In this document: positions 43,377 through 54,798 of the stretch, piece by piece
Numbering within the stretch: the first letter of the stretch is position 1
Layout of the letters: each line of letters opens with the position of its first letter
Assembly (NCBI GenBank): GCA_032716605.1
Contig: CM064552.1
Location: 7,994,525 to 8,058,524, forward strand
Direction of reading: 5' to 3'
Length of the DNA: 64,000 nt
From: Paralithodes platypus
Taxonomy: Eukaryota; Arthropoda; Malacostraca; Decapoda; Lithodidae
Position numbers and translations under genes: made by a program
The notes under the pieces: generated by a model
Seen by the model: only the letters and a program-made list of their open reading frames with translations
What the model was told of the DNA's origin: nothing
Database searches by the model: none

Positions 43377-46015
43377 ATGTCAGGGCACTTGAAATGGATG
43401 CAGAAACTGGTGAACCGCCACCATATCACACGAGGGATGTTAACCTACTCCCTCCTCTTACCTGCAAGCAACACCACCCAGGCAACTTTTGGACCCTTCT
43501 AATAAGAAATTCAATCCATGGGAGGTGCTGCGCTTTGGAGTGTTTGGTACCTTTCTATTGGCCCCGTCTTTGTACTGTTGGGTTCGACTGGCCAATGTGA
43601 TTGTAAAGATGGAGTCTCTCAAGGGAGCTCTAATTAAGGTAAGAGTAAACATAACATAACAATACTTTGAGCTCATTTAAAATTGTCTGATTAATACCTT
43701 TCCTGTTCTTATAGTTACCCAAGAACCTTATCTTGTATGATTATGCTTTTTAGTAACAGCATTCAGTGTAATTTTTGCCCTAAAAGACAGACCTCCTTTA
43801 TAGATACCATGGCCATCGGTATCGGTTGAAAGGCAGCTCCATATTTTGCACCTTGGTCACCTGATGTGTCTCCATGTCCCTATAGAGTATCCTAACCCTG
43901 AGATCCTTACTCAGTACTTTGTCTCGGGTCTTCCTCAGTCTGCGGATTGCCATCCTTCCAACCACTTCCATACTTATAATGAGCTTCACCCAGTCATCTT
44001 CTATTCCTCATCCATTCTCTGCATATGATCTTCCTTCCTATAAAGGGAATTGAAATAATATTCTGGTATGAAAATGTAAATTAAAGGATAATTTAATTTT
44101 AGATTGACAGATACAGTATAGGAATTGGAGGAATACTTATAATTTTGACATAGGATTTTTCATTCCCCACACTAACAGGCCTACATTGAGCAGTTCACCT
44201 GGGCTCCCTTTGCCTACACTCAGTTTTATGTCTGCATCAACCTCATGGAAGGAAGAACGTGGGAACATTGCAAGGAACAGTGCCGCAGCAAGATACCCCA
44301 AACTTGGAAGGTAAGATAGTCAACCCACACAAACCACCTGGGATGGAACCATGGACCAAATAATTAACAGGCGAACATACTGTTGATCACTTGGTCCAGG
44401 GTTCAATGATAGATGGGTTGTGTGAGATTTTTCTGGTACTGCATTGCCTGATTTAAGGATTGTTAAGTGAAGGGCAAGACTCCAAGAAATCCCAGAAGAC
44501 ACGAAGGACGGGACCCCAAGAAACCAAGGATGAGATCGACGATTCATATCCCTCCACACTCGACAGCACACGGGCTAGGATATTCTGCAGGAGCCCAGAT
44601 CAGATGGAAGCAAAGACACCGGCCCCGATTGGCTCACCTACCGGGCCAACACCTTTGCCCAGAACCTTTCCAACTATACCAATCAATGTGTGGTTGGTAA
44701 AGCACTCGCCTGCAAACCGTGAGGTTGAGGGTTCGAGTCTCTGGCCAGCCAGTGTGCTATTTGGCAGACGTTAGTACTGTGGTGGACGGCGCGGTCTAGC
44801 AATCTATGGCAACTGTTCACTATTTAAGTTCCTGATGTATCAGGGCACCCACCCTAGCCCAGCTCTTGAGTAGTGAGCTCATGTAGGTAAAAACCTCATC
44901 AATACAATACTATTGAATTTTGAAGTCTCTTCGAAGGTATAGGTTTGTATCCCATCATTGCCACCATATAATGTCCAGTTGCTGGTTGTACATAGGCCTC
45001 TTGTAGGGTGTAGATAAGTAAACAGCCACCACTCCCTCAGGCGTCAATTACCAATCGATTATGTAGATAGTGTGTATACTATTTATGGTCACTAATATCC
45101 ACATAGAACAGATCACCAGTTTATTGAATCTTCTTATAATAGTACAAGTTCTGTTTCTCTTAATATAACGTTCTGAATACAATGTGAGTATGATTGTTCA
45201 ATTATATCACTGGGATGATAGTAGAGAAAGGCGTGGGGGCTAACCTCTTTATAGTATGAATTTAAGGGCTAAGTCTCCCTCTTCCTACCAAAATCCCATC
45301 TCTGCCTACAAATGACGTAAAACCATTCAAGTGCTGTATTAGCTTACAAACTGATTCTCCAATCTCAGAGCTGAACTGATTTTAGGAGTGTGTCAAAGTT
45401 CTTGTTAATTCAGGATCACTGCCCTAGTGAATGACTAATGTAACCAAGGGATCACATGTACACTCGAGCAAAAAAACAATCTTTACAGTAATGCTCTAAA
45501 CATTCTGGAAGTGGGTCGAAATGTTGTGATAATACCTCACAGACGTATGTTTCACCCGATTCATTCCATTCACAAAAGATTATTTACAGGTCACCAGTAT
45601 AAAGATTGTTTTTTCCTCGAGTGTACACCTGGTCACGTTATGCTAAATAAGGGGCTCAAAATAGTGTTTGCAAGCTATTCATAGACTCTGCATAGATTCA
45701 TACATCAATACAGTAAGTATCCTACTGTATTCAGTAGTGTTGTATTGGAATACATAATTATAGGATATTATTATGATAAATACTATGATTATTATTAGTT
45801 GTAAAGCATATCTATTGAACAAACTATCATATAAAATTTTAATATTGCAATCCCACTCTCAGGTTGGTTTCTGTGTGTGGCCGGTGGTGCAGACGGTAAA
45901 CTTCTGGCTGGTGCCCATGAGGAACCGGGTGCCCTTTGTGGCCTTCTTTTCCTACCTCTGGAACACCTTCCTTTCGTACATGCATCATAAAAAATCTGTA
46001 GTTAAAGTTTCTTAG
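43377..46015 (+). CDS. Mpv17/PXMP2-family membrane protein, three coding exons (copy B)
   Basis: Counterpart of 22321-24950. Exons are 43377-43638, 44179-44310 and 45863-46015. Exons 2 and 3 are the correct 132 and 153 nt and read TQFYVCINLMEGRTWEHCKE and FWLVPMRNRVPFVAFFSYLW without interruption. Exon 1 has one extra G (262 instead of 261 nt, near 43482, in the Gln codons after SNTT) and is out of frame downstream, whereas copy A exon 1 is intact. Each copy alone therefore looks like a pseudogene, while the two together support a normal 181-residue protein with the signature WPxxQxxNFxxVP. The simplest reading is a functional gene carrying uncorrected single-base indels. Confidence 0.88.
44614..44775 (+). 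repeat. tRNA-derived SINE in intron 2 of the Mpv17-like gene (copy B)
   Basis: Counterpart of 23560-23720. Here the anticodon-arm 5' strand reads CACTCGCCTGCAAACC, one base shorter and more tRNA-like than in copy A. Confidence 0.6.
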
Positions 46016-46218
46016 TAAATTTGGTTTAAGGTTTTGTATAGCGAGGTTGTATTGTCACTTTTAAAGTGTAAGGGACTAATGCAATCTTTATGGTATTGCT
46101 AGCACATGAGAAGTTCATCCTAAGAAAGACATAGAAGCTCTATCTTATTTTGGGGGGACCTGTAGAAGGCCTTCAATACGTTGCCTAGATGGTAGGTGTT
46201 ATAGTGGGCCGTTAATAA

Positions 46219-46459
46219 TCTGTGTTGTTGTTTTTGTAGTTCCCCAGACTGTCTGGCCGAACAGTTCCGAGTTCGGTTGACCGAAGCCGCGCCAGATGCT
46301 TGAGCCCCCGAAGGGGTAAGGGTGAGATAAGATCTGTCTCTGAGAGGGCAGCAGGGAAGCAGGTCATCAGCCCATGGGCTTGCACCCCAAGGCCAATATC
46401 TCCACCGTCTGTTGCCCCCCTTGCAGTGCCACCAATCGGGCGATCTCGCCAGCACCTAG
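46219..46459 (-). repeat. AAC-tailed SINE-like repeat (copy B)
   Basis: Counterpart of 25157-25395. Confidence 0.7.
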
Positions 46460-46872
46460 AAGGAAAAGTAGTTCACGAAAAGAGACGGACAGAAACGGCG
46501 AAGGTAGGGTAGAGGATGCCAAACCTTACTTTGGATAGGACCAGCTCTCACCCACATACCATGGGTTTTGAGGTGTGGTTATACCTGTATGAGAATGAAC
46601 AACGTAGAGACTGAAAAGTTCAGTGTAAAAGAGGGAGTCCACAAAGGATCTGTGTTTTATGCTCTCTACTTTTCAAAGTAGTGGTAGAAGCTTTGTCAAT
46701 GAATTGAGAGTTGTTTGTTGACAACTTTATTGACTGCAAACTGTAGCTATGAAGGGAGAATGGAGGCCAGGTAATTCACTTTCGATCTTGAGGATCCCTT
46801 GAGGAGGATCTCTCACCAGCCATCATCCTCCCGGAATTTAGCTTAGAGTTCGTATTGTCCGATCATTGGGTA

Positions 46873-47087
46873 AGGCTGAGCCCTTTTCACACACCACACA
46901 CCCGGGCAGCGAGGTCACAACTCCTCGAATTACGTCCGGTACCTATTTAAAGCTAGGTGAACTGAGGCTATCACATGAAAGGAGACAAGCTCAAATTGTC
47001 CCCACCCGGCCGGGGATTCGAACCCCGGACCTCTCAATTGTGAGTCGAGCGCACTACCACTTACGCTACCGGGTCGGTAGCGTGTGT
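46873..47087 (-). repeat. tRNA-derived SINE (copy B)
   Basis: Counterpart of 25812-26028. The T-stem is better paired here (CGGGG-TTCGAAT-CCCCG). Confidence 0.7.
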
Positions 47088-47871
47088 AGGTGTTTGCGAG
47101 TGATTGTGGGTTAGGCAAAGGTTATGGTAAGTTATGTGGATAATGGCTCTTTAGTGAAGAGTGGTGCCTGGCTATTCACTGTATGCAAGAAAGGTGTGGG
47201 TAGTATCTCTATACAGTACTTGGTGATGTGTCATGAAAATGAGTGTAAATGGAATGTACAGTACTGTACACTGGTGCGAGACAGAGTGATATGATTAATT
47301 ACAGTACAGTATATCTATGAATTATGTCATGCGAACTGCTGAGCTGAGCCAAAGGTAGAAATAAGTCAACATTAGGATATGTCTGTGAAGTGTGTAATGT
47401 GAAAATTTCCTGGTGGGCTCTCATAGAATATCAGCAGCATAACAATATTGCTTGTGGTGGTACTGTGGTAGAACCCTGTTCTGGTGTCTAAGGTTCAAGT
47501 CACAGAGAGGTATTCTTATTTGTTACTTCACAGGGTACCAATTGCTTTTAAAATTATTATCATGTACTGTAATTATACACGGTACAATACAGTAATTCAA
47601 AATTTAATTTGTCAATACTCATTGTACATTACATAATTCAAAATACTCACTATGTAGCCTATGATTAAAACACGAATGAGAGAAAGGTGTGAATAAGAGA
47701 AAGAAATAGAGTTAACTTGATGTTAATTTCATATTCCCCAGTACTGTAGGCACTTGGTGAGAATGAAAACCGAGATACAGTACTGTACTGGTAAAAATGA
47801 TACCGGGCATATAAATAACAACTGAGGGAGATATTAACCCTTTGACCATGGGAGACATTTCTTGAGCATAG
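47088..47871. other. No gene recognised (copy B)
   Basis: Counterpart of 26029-26814. Confidence 0.45.
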
Positions 47872-48103
47872 TTGTTATTGTTATTGTTGTTATAGTTCCC
47901 CAGACTGTCTGGCCGAACAGCCCCGAGTCCGGTTGACCGAAGCCGTGCCAGATGCTTGGGCCCCCGAAGGGCCCAGGGTAAGATGAGATCTGTTTCTGAG
48001 AAGGCAGCGGGGGAAGAGATCATCAACCCACGGGCCAATGCCTCCACTGTCCGCAGCCCCCCTTGCAGTGCCACCCAATCGAGTGATCTCGCCAGCATCG
48101 CTT
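47872..48103 (-). repeat. AAC-tailed SINE-like repeat (copy B)
   Basis: Counterpart of 26815-27045. Confidence 0.7.
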
Positions 48104-48367
48104 GAGTATACAGTAGTTGAATAATCTGGTGTTAACCAGAATAACAAAATATCAAGGCATCAATATATTGAAGGAGTTACTCAGGGAAGTTTTAACCTTC
48201 TTGACTATGACATATTCTTTTAATTCAAGTAAAATCCAAGTATTGAAAACTGTTTGTAAATGGGTATGTATTCTTTCATCTTATATTCATGGCTTGTACT
48301 TAGATAAATGCATAAATTTAATTCATTATACTGTATTCATGACACTGAATTTCCTATGTTTATTACA

Positions 48368-48917
48368 GTTGTTGTTGTTGTTCCCTAAGCTGCCTGGCCG
48401 AACAGCCCCGAGTCCCTAAGGAAGGCCATGGCCACGGTTGGGCTTTCCCACAGAGCTCTCAAGGAGTGTAGATTGTGTTGTTGGCATAAGTGGTTGTGTG
48501 AAGTGCAGTCTTCTATGATATGTTTAATAGTATGGGGTGCTGTGTTACAACCTGGGCAGGAGTCGACAACAGAGTCATCCAGTCTCTTCTGATAGCTCAG
48601 AAGGGCTGGATGGTGTCCGCATCTCAGCCTGGCCAGGTGGACTCTGTCCTCGCGAGGAAGGGAGGATTCAGAAGGATGGATTTCGGGAGGTGCCTGCAGC
48701 TGCGTGTTGTCTATGAGTGAGTGGATGGAACGGCGAGAGATATGAGTATGGATGTGCTTCTGAAAACTGGTTTGGGGTGGGCAGGGAGGGAGAGAAGATA
48801 GTATTTATGTGTGATAGTGTGTGCTGGGTGTTGTTTTAATATTTCTTGGTGTCTGTGGATGTGTTGCCATGTAGTGTAGTGGATGGTATTGGTTTGTGGA
48901 GGCTGCTGCCAGGAATT
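48368..48917 (-). mobile_element. Jockey-like LINE C-terminus with AAC tail (copy B)
   Basis: Counterpart of 27311-27860, with the same RLRCGHHP and CPGCNTAPHTIKHIIEDC readings. Confidence 0.75.
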
Positions 48918-49485
48918 GAGTGCCTCTCATGTCCAGATGGTCTTTATTACAGTATACTGTATGTGTTAGAATACAGTAACTGCTGAAAAGATCTAGTAAT
49001 GTGTGTGCCTTCATTATTGATATCTTAATTGATTACCTGTTTGTTAAATTTATTGATAATAAGATATATTTAAAAAATATTTTTGATGTATCTATTGCAC
49101 ATAATTCATTAGGATTAATTATATGAAATGTTTATTTTTGTGTACTGTATTATATTTATTATTGATGTAGCAAATGTATGAAATGCATTAATATTATTCT
49201 AACTGATTATGTTAAATTAATTGACAGCAAGATATAAGTATTTTTTGTATGTTATACTATAATTAGATACATAATAACACTACTTTAATTACCAAAAGTA
49301 AAATATAGCCTATTTTACTAAATTAACCTTTCAAATAAATTGAAGGATTATGGCATATACTTATTAGAATTGTCCTATCCAACGTGTGGCATTGCATGGA
49401 TATATGTGTCGTAGACCTACATTACCTCAAACTAAGAGACCCTATAAGGTCTCTATTTCAAACCATTCATTCAACTCATTCCCTA
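48918..49485. other. AT-rich sequence, no gene (copy B)
   Basis: Counterpart of 27861-28425. Confidence 0.5.
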
Positions 49486-49830
49486 CTCTAACATACAATA
49501 TGCTCTTTTCATAAAGACTTGACTGCTTTTATCAAATTTCCTCCAAATACTTCCTTACTTTTCTCTAAATACTTCTTGCATAGCTGTCTTACTGCAAAAA
49601 TCTGATCCACACACCCTCTTCCCCTCTTATAAAACTGCACTGCTCTTCTTCTATTGCATATTCTGTACCCTTTCTTACCCTCTCTATCAACACCCTGCCA
49701 TACAGCTTTCCAACAACTGATAACAAACTAATACTGTACAGTACTGTATGTCTATTTCTTGAACACTCCTCCCGGTATCCTTTCCCCTTGTGTAAAGGTA
49801 CAATACATGCACCCCTCCATGTTACCATTG
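49486..49830 (-). mobile_element. RTE-A LINE remnant, N-terminal RT region (copy B)
   Basis: Counterpart of 28426-28770. The reading LLSVVGKLYGRVLIERVRKG stays in frame here. Confidence 0.72.
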
Positions 49831-49902
49831 ACACAACAAAGCAAACATTGAATAATAATAATAATAATAATAAATATAATGTATGTGTGTATATACACAG
49901 GC

Positions 49903-50165
49903 ACATACCCTATAACTTTGGGTGGCCGACTCGAGACAGAACCCGAACAGGGAAAAAAAAAAAAAAAAAAAAAAAAACTCACACACATCTAGGTCGCCCA
50001 GGAGAAGACCCAGAGACCCAGGTCCATTTGGGGTCTCCAGCCAAAGATTCCCTGGTCCTAGACCTCCCGAAGAGGTTCCAGTCTCAGCAGGTAGACACGC
50101 AGCGAAGCTTTACCACCACAATGCACGCCCACCTCACATCCATTTTGTTTTTTTTCTTTTTAAGC
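49903..50165 (-). mobile_element. RTE-C LINE 3' UTR fragment (copy B)
   Basis: Counterpart of 28840-29106. The A run at 49953-49977 is longer than in copy A. Confidence 0.65.
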
Positions 50166-50338
50166 TAGACGCCGTAATTCCCGTGAAGGGGTGGCCATGA
50201 ACATTAGGCGTTTGTCATGAATTGCTAGGTCAAGTTGCCCGGGCTTGACAACTACCTATAACATTTTGACAGAGCAGGTTTGACCTCCCGACCCTTTGAT
50301 CAGCAGCTGACGCTTTACTGACTATGTCACTGCTCGTG
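50166..50338 (-). repeat. tRNA-derived SINE with RTE-A-like 3' end (copy B)
   Basis: Counterpart of 29107-29275. Confidence 0.55.
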
Positions 50339-50394
50339 ATAATAATAATACAGTAATAATAATGTATATATATATATATTTTTTTTCTATGTGA

Positions 50395-51000
50395 ATGAGG
50401 GAGACAAAAGGCATAACTGCCTGCAGCGAGTGCCTCCCCCCAGATTTCAAAGAGTGACAGGGCCGAAATCAAGGGACGTTCGATCTAAAATGCCTGGACA
50501 CACGGAGTTTGAAGCAATTTAAGTCATAGGAAGCGGGAAAGACTGATTCTGGGAGAGAGTTCCAGAGCTCAGCAGTTGAATAGAAGAAAGTCTGAGAATA
50601 GCGTTTCACTCTTGGGTTGGAGAGTTGCACAGAGTAGGGGTGGGATTGTGTTGCAAGGCGGGTACTACGTACCCTACGTAGAGGAGGTGGTATACCCTGG
50701 GAAAGCTCCGAGGAACACTGATTATTGTAGTAGCGATAGAATAGTGAGAGAGATGTAACATTGCGGCGAAGAGAGAGAGATTGGAGAGAGTTGGTGTGTG
50801 GACGGGAGTTAATGATACGAAAGGCTTTCCTTTCTACTTTATCTAGGAGTGTGGTGTGAGAGGATCCTCCCCACACATGTGAACAATACTCAATACAAGG
50901 ACGCACTGTGCCCCTGTACAGAGCAAGAAGCTGTGCAGGGTAAAGAACCCCTTGAGGCGGTTGAGCACACCCAGCTTCTGGGAGGCTGCCTTACATATGT
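50395..51000 (-). mobile_element. Jockey-like LINE C-terminus, second family (copy B)
   Basis: Counterpart of 29335-29945. The frame here is longer: MRPCIEYCSHVWGGSSHTTL, LDKVERKAFRIINSR, ELWNSLPESVFPASYDLNCF. It also shows KLGVLNRLKGFFTLHSFLLC upstream after a shift. Confidence 0.8.
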
Positions 51001-51009
51001 ACCGTATGT

Positions 51010-51034
51010 ACTGTATATACTCAGGCCCAATCCC

Positions 51035-51077
<43 letters not shown>

Positions 51078-51750
51078 GGTAGCCGACTCAAGCCAGAGCT
51101 CGAATAGGGACAACACAACAGAAAACAATGAACACACATAAACAAAATACAAATTCACACACATCTAGGTCATCCAGGAGAAGACCCAGAGACCAGGGTC
51201 ACCAAGGTCCCTCCAGCACTCCCCCGGCCCCCGACCACCCGGAGAGGTTCTGATCTCAGCAGGCAGACATGCAGCAAAGCCCTACCACCACAAGCCCGCC
51301 CACCACACTTCCATGCAGGCGCACCCTTCATATAAACCGCCTCCGTGGGCCAGGCGTCTGATGGACTATTATCTAGTCCAACTAGATTGGGCCTGAGCAT
51401 ATAGATAGATAGATAGACTTGCGCCCGACCCATTGCCCCAAATGACCAGTTCACTCATCTATTCACAAGCATTCTCCATTCATTCCTGTTTATTACCACT
51501 TTTCTTGCCTGATCTATAGTCATTCCTCTATCATCCAAAGCTTGTCTTACACAGTCTCTCCATCTCAATGGGGGTCTTCCTGCCCTTCTATATATAATAA
51601 TAATAATACTGTACTGTACTGTACAGTAATTCTTTATTTTAGACACAGAAGATAAATATAATCTCACCAGCCAATCTATTATCACCTCTCCACCCTTCTT
51701 AATATACTTCACAGCAATACCATCCATACCTTCTGCTTCTGCCAGGGAAT
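51010..51750 (-). mobile_element. RTE-C LINE 3' part (copy B)
   Basis: The minus strand reads GIAVKYIKKGGEVIIDWLVR (start of RT), a CTGTACAGTA/TATT block, then RAGRPPLRWRDCVRQALDDR and GMTIDQARKVVINRNEWRML. The 3' UTR runs to GGGGGATTGGGCCTGAGTAT at about 51010, with a long T run on the plus strand (51040-51074). At 51387-51420 a 3' end of the same family plus ATAG tail sits in the opposite orientation. Confidence 0.72.
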
Positions 51751-51779
51751 AGGTGTGAAAATTTAGAGCCCATTTGCTC

Positions 51780-52234
51780 TGGCCATTTTTGACCTGTAGA
51801 TGTTAGGGTTCACGATTTCTGGCCTACCTATTTGGAACAGTGTATAGCAAGTTCACTGAACTGCAATGTGAGCTATAGCTTATTGACTAGGACAGAGTGT
51901 GTGAGGGAAGGAAAGTTTTCGGAGCAATGGGAAGTACAGTACTGTATGTGGAATGTGAGAAATCTCGGAATGAAAGCGAAAAATGCAATGTATCAAGTGA
52001 TAGCTGTACACTCGGATACCATAGCTTCTAGCCCACTCATAGATATTCCTACACTTCACTTATTTCTAACTATGGAAGTATATCTCTAGAAACCAACTTA
52101 TAATTATAATTCTCTATATATCGACTACAAAACTATATACAGTATACTATTTATTGAAAAGAAAGTTCTATCCAAAGATCAGTCCAGATAGTTATTCTGT
52201 AATTGCATAAAGTAAATCATAAGGGGTCCACAAA
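51780..52234. other. No recognised feature
   Basis: Sequence downstream of the duplicated block, AT-rich with short open frames that have no recognised domain. Confidence 0.4.
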
Positions 52235-52695
52235 TTTATATGAGTGGACTAGAGACTATGGTATCTGAGTGTACCAACAGTGATGTATGCAGCTGAGACA
52301 TGGGGTCTGAATGTACAAGAGAAAAGAAGGTTGGATGGGATGGAGATGAGCTGCTTGAGTAGTATGTGTGGAGTGACGTGTAGAGGGACTAGGCTGAGGA
52401 ATGAAGAGGTACAGTACATACTTGGTTACTTGGTGAGGTTTAGAGGGCGATGCCTCACAGTCGTAGTGCTCTACTGCTGCCCCCGAGCCCGTGGTCCCAA
52501 TGTAGCAGGTCCACTTGATCCAGGATTGAGTTTGATGGTGCTCTACATAGTGGGACAGAATGGGACAACAGGAAACCTTATCGACCAGAGTGGAAAGAAG
52601 GGTGCTATGCTGGTATGGACATGTTAAACGAATGGGAGATGAAGGCTTACAAAGAGAATATATGAGTCAGAAACAAGGGTAAATAGATCGAGAGG
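52235..52695 (+). mobile_element. RTE-like LINE C-terminal remnant
   Basis: The plus strand reads VPTVMYAAETWGLNVQEKRR and LDGMEMSCLSSMCGVT, then after an unrelated stretch (about 52410-52585) LVWTC and LTKRIYESETRVNRSRG in shifted frames. These are the ETW, MRxxxxxCGVT and RIYES blocks of RTE-type C-termini. Confidence 0.65.
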
Positions 52696-52696
52696 A

Positions 52697-52727
52697 AATA
52701 ATAATAATAATAATAATAATAATGTTT
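52697..52727. repeat. Microsatellite (AAT)n
   Basis: Tandem AAT is read directly. Confidence 0.9.
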
Positions 52728-52785
52728 ATTCAGTTAGCATTTTACAATGTTGGTACCACATAATATGTTACAAATATGACATGTA

Positions 52786-53319
52786 CAGTTGGTCAAAGTT
52801 CCAGCTGACCCACCCTCGCTCTGGGGCTCGCTAATTAGCTGGCAATACTGGTGTAGTGGTGCAGGGATGCCACTTGCCATTAATGTGTTACCTGTGTCTG
52901 TCCTGTATATTACTGCAAACTAGACTATGTAATGTTCACGTTGTAAAGACTAAATGCTCCTTCATTAAGCAGCCACCAATAAAACAAATATTTATTCTTA
53001 TACAATCGAGTAAAGTATGTTGTGGCAGCCAGCAGGTTTTATATGCGTTGCCAATCAGTGGATATAATAACTTGAATATTTAAGCAAATCTACGAACGTT
53101 GGGTGAATGTTCGGGATCATACATAGCGATGTATGCATTTTTATATGAGATAAGCTTACTCTCCTTTGTTTAGTATATGTTCTAACTGATATAACCAAAA
53201 TCAGATCTACCAATCCCAATCTTTGTAAGACACACCTCCTTCCTACACCAGTACAGTATTGCCAGATAATTCTGCGAGCCCCAGAGCGAGGGTGGGTCAG
53301 CTGGAACTTTGACCAACTG
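52786..53319 (+). mobile_element. Mariner-like MITE with TA target duplication
   Basis: The left end CAGTTGGTCAAAGTTCCAGC and the reverse complement of the right end are identical over at least 45 bases, and similarity extends to about 70. Both ends are flanked by TA (52784-52785 and 53320-53321). CAGT ends with a TA duplication are typical of the Tc1/mariner superfamily. The interior has no transposase reading, so it is non-autonomous. Confidence 0.82.
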
Positions 53320-53329
53320 TACCAGCTTT

Positions 53330-53599
53330 GCATAATTCCAACTAAGGATAGCCCAATAAGGCCGTTAGGCGTCCTTAGGGTCCTTAAAGATTATAGGTTA
53401 GCTGGGGAAAAAGAGAGACTAACAAATGTAAATGAATATGATTAATAGATACTTTAGAGGAAGTATTTCTAGGGGGTTGTATTAAGATACCTTACATTCT
53501 ATAGTTGAACTGGTCAAAATATTTCAGTAGTCATTTCAGTTTGTTTTGCCTATCTCTTATGTCGTATTTAGTAGTAGACATAAGCTTGGTGCTCCCTTC
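53330..53599. other. No recognised feature
   Basis: Spacer between the MITE and an RTE-C remnant. Confidence 0.4.
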
Positions 53600-54080
53600 T
53601 CGTAGCTGTTCGGAGATGGTGTGAAAAAAGCGTTGGAAAATAGAGAGATGACTGAAGAACAGGCAAGATAAGTGGTGATGCATAAGAATAAGTGGAGAAT
53701 GCTTGTGAATAGATGAGTGGTCTTAGGGAGTGGGGATCGGGCACCAATTGGACTAGATAATAATGCATCAAGCACCTGGCCCGGGGAGCTGGTGTATAAA
53801 TGAAGGGCCCTGTCTGGAAGTAATGTAGACGGGCATTGTGGTGTGGTTTCGCTGAGGGTCTGCCTGCTGAGACCGGAACCTCTCCGAGAGATCTGGGGCC
53901 TGGGAATCTTTTTCTGGAGAATATTCATGATCCATGGTCTCTTGGTCTTCTAGGCAACCTAGATGTGTGATTTTTTTTTTTTTTTTTTTAATTTTGTTGT
54001 TTCTGTTCAGGCTTTGTCTCCAGCCAGTATCCAGCCACCCCCAGCAATGGGGTATGTGCCTGAGTATATTCATACTTAGG
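53600..54080 (+). mobile_element. RTE-C LINE C-terminus and 3' UTR
   Basis: The frames read GVKKALENREMTEEQAR and KNKWRMLVNR, then the family 3' UTR landmarks: GGTCTGCCTGCTGAGACC, TCTTGGTCTTCTAGGCAACC, CTAGATGTGTG with a T run, CCAGCCACCCCC and the 3' terminal GTGCCTGAGTATATTCATAC. Confidence 0.72.
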
Positions 54081-54668
54081 CTAGGGCCTACATTTATTAA
54101 TTCCTTGTCTGACCCTTCCCAAATGAAATAATTATTAGCTTGATTACTCACCTAGTCATTTGTGAGTTATAGTAGATATTGTTCAACATTTTTTGGCCTA
54201 ATTACTTGGAATGGGGTATAAAATCAATGGCAGTTCAGTTAAAGCATACATTTTTTTTTCCATTTTGACTTTTGACACCCATTCAAATTTCCCTCCCTTT
54301 TGACAGCTGGAGAAAATGGAACAAAATAACTAAAGCTGCACATTTGAAATTTTTGTTTGTTTTATGTATTTTTACGTTTTTATATGAAACTCATTTTAAT
54401 CTTATAATGGAAGTATTAGATTTTCCAATTTTTTATAGTCAGGTAAAAACGTCATGAATAATCCTAATTTTGGAGGAGGGATTTTATCTAGATTTTGTAT
54501 AGGATATACCTCGATCACTAGTTTTTATTAAGTTTAGATCTTTAATATAGTATCTATGAATTAATGATATGTGTGTAATTTTGCTTAACATATAATAAGG
54601 TTAGTGGGAAATAACCAATATATTTTTAAGACAGTCCTGAAAATGAGTTTAGACTGACGTTTTCAGGA
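54081..54668. other. No recognised feature
   Basis: AT-rich sequence upstream of a possible first coding exon. Confidence 0.4.
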
Positions 54669-54798
54669 ATGTTGAGTTCAGGAAATTCTCATCTTACTGT
54701 CAAACGAAGACGCAGGACAATGGAATTATTATATACAAGTTTTGTGGTGATTTGTGTGTGTCTGAAGAGTGTGATATCTTCAGAAAATTACGATAATT
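54669..54798 (+). CDS. Possible signal-peptide exon
   Basis: An acceptor-like GTTTTCAG ends at 54666 and a strong donor GTAAGT begins at 54799. Between them is an open frame from ATG 54669. A second in-frame ATG at 54720 starts MELLYTSFVVICVCLKSVIS followed by SENYDN, which has the form of a secretory signal peptide with a small-residue cleavage region (VISS). It ends after one base of the next codon. No following exon was found in the window, so the product is unknown; this could be a chance arrangement. Confidence 0.3.

Larger units (their letters stand above)
30851..51779 (+). repeat. Copy B of the 20.9-kb direct duplication
   Basis: It begins with the sequence found at 9856 and runs collinearly to the sequence found at 30750, after which sequence unique to this contig continues. 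Indels relative to copy A are dense in its first 1.2 kb. Confidence 0.97.

Noticed and set aside
9856..51779. A genuine segmental duplication with two gene sets
   Set aside because: Not fully excluded, but the copies begin and end exactly at the contig ends around a 100-N gap, and their frameshifts are reciprocal. An unmerged overlap is simpler.
53557..53928. Minus-strand open frame near 53557-53928
   Set aside because: It lies antisense to RTE-C C-terminal and 3' UTR sequence and shows no domain of its own.
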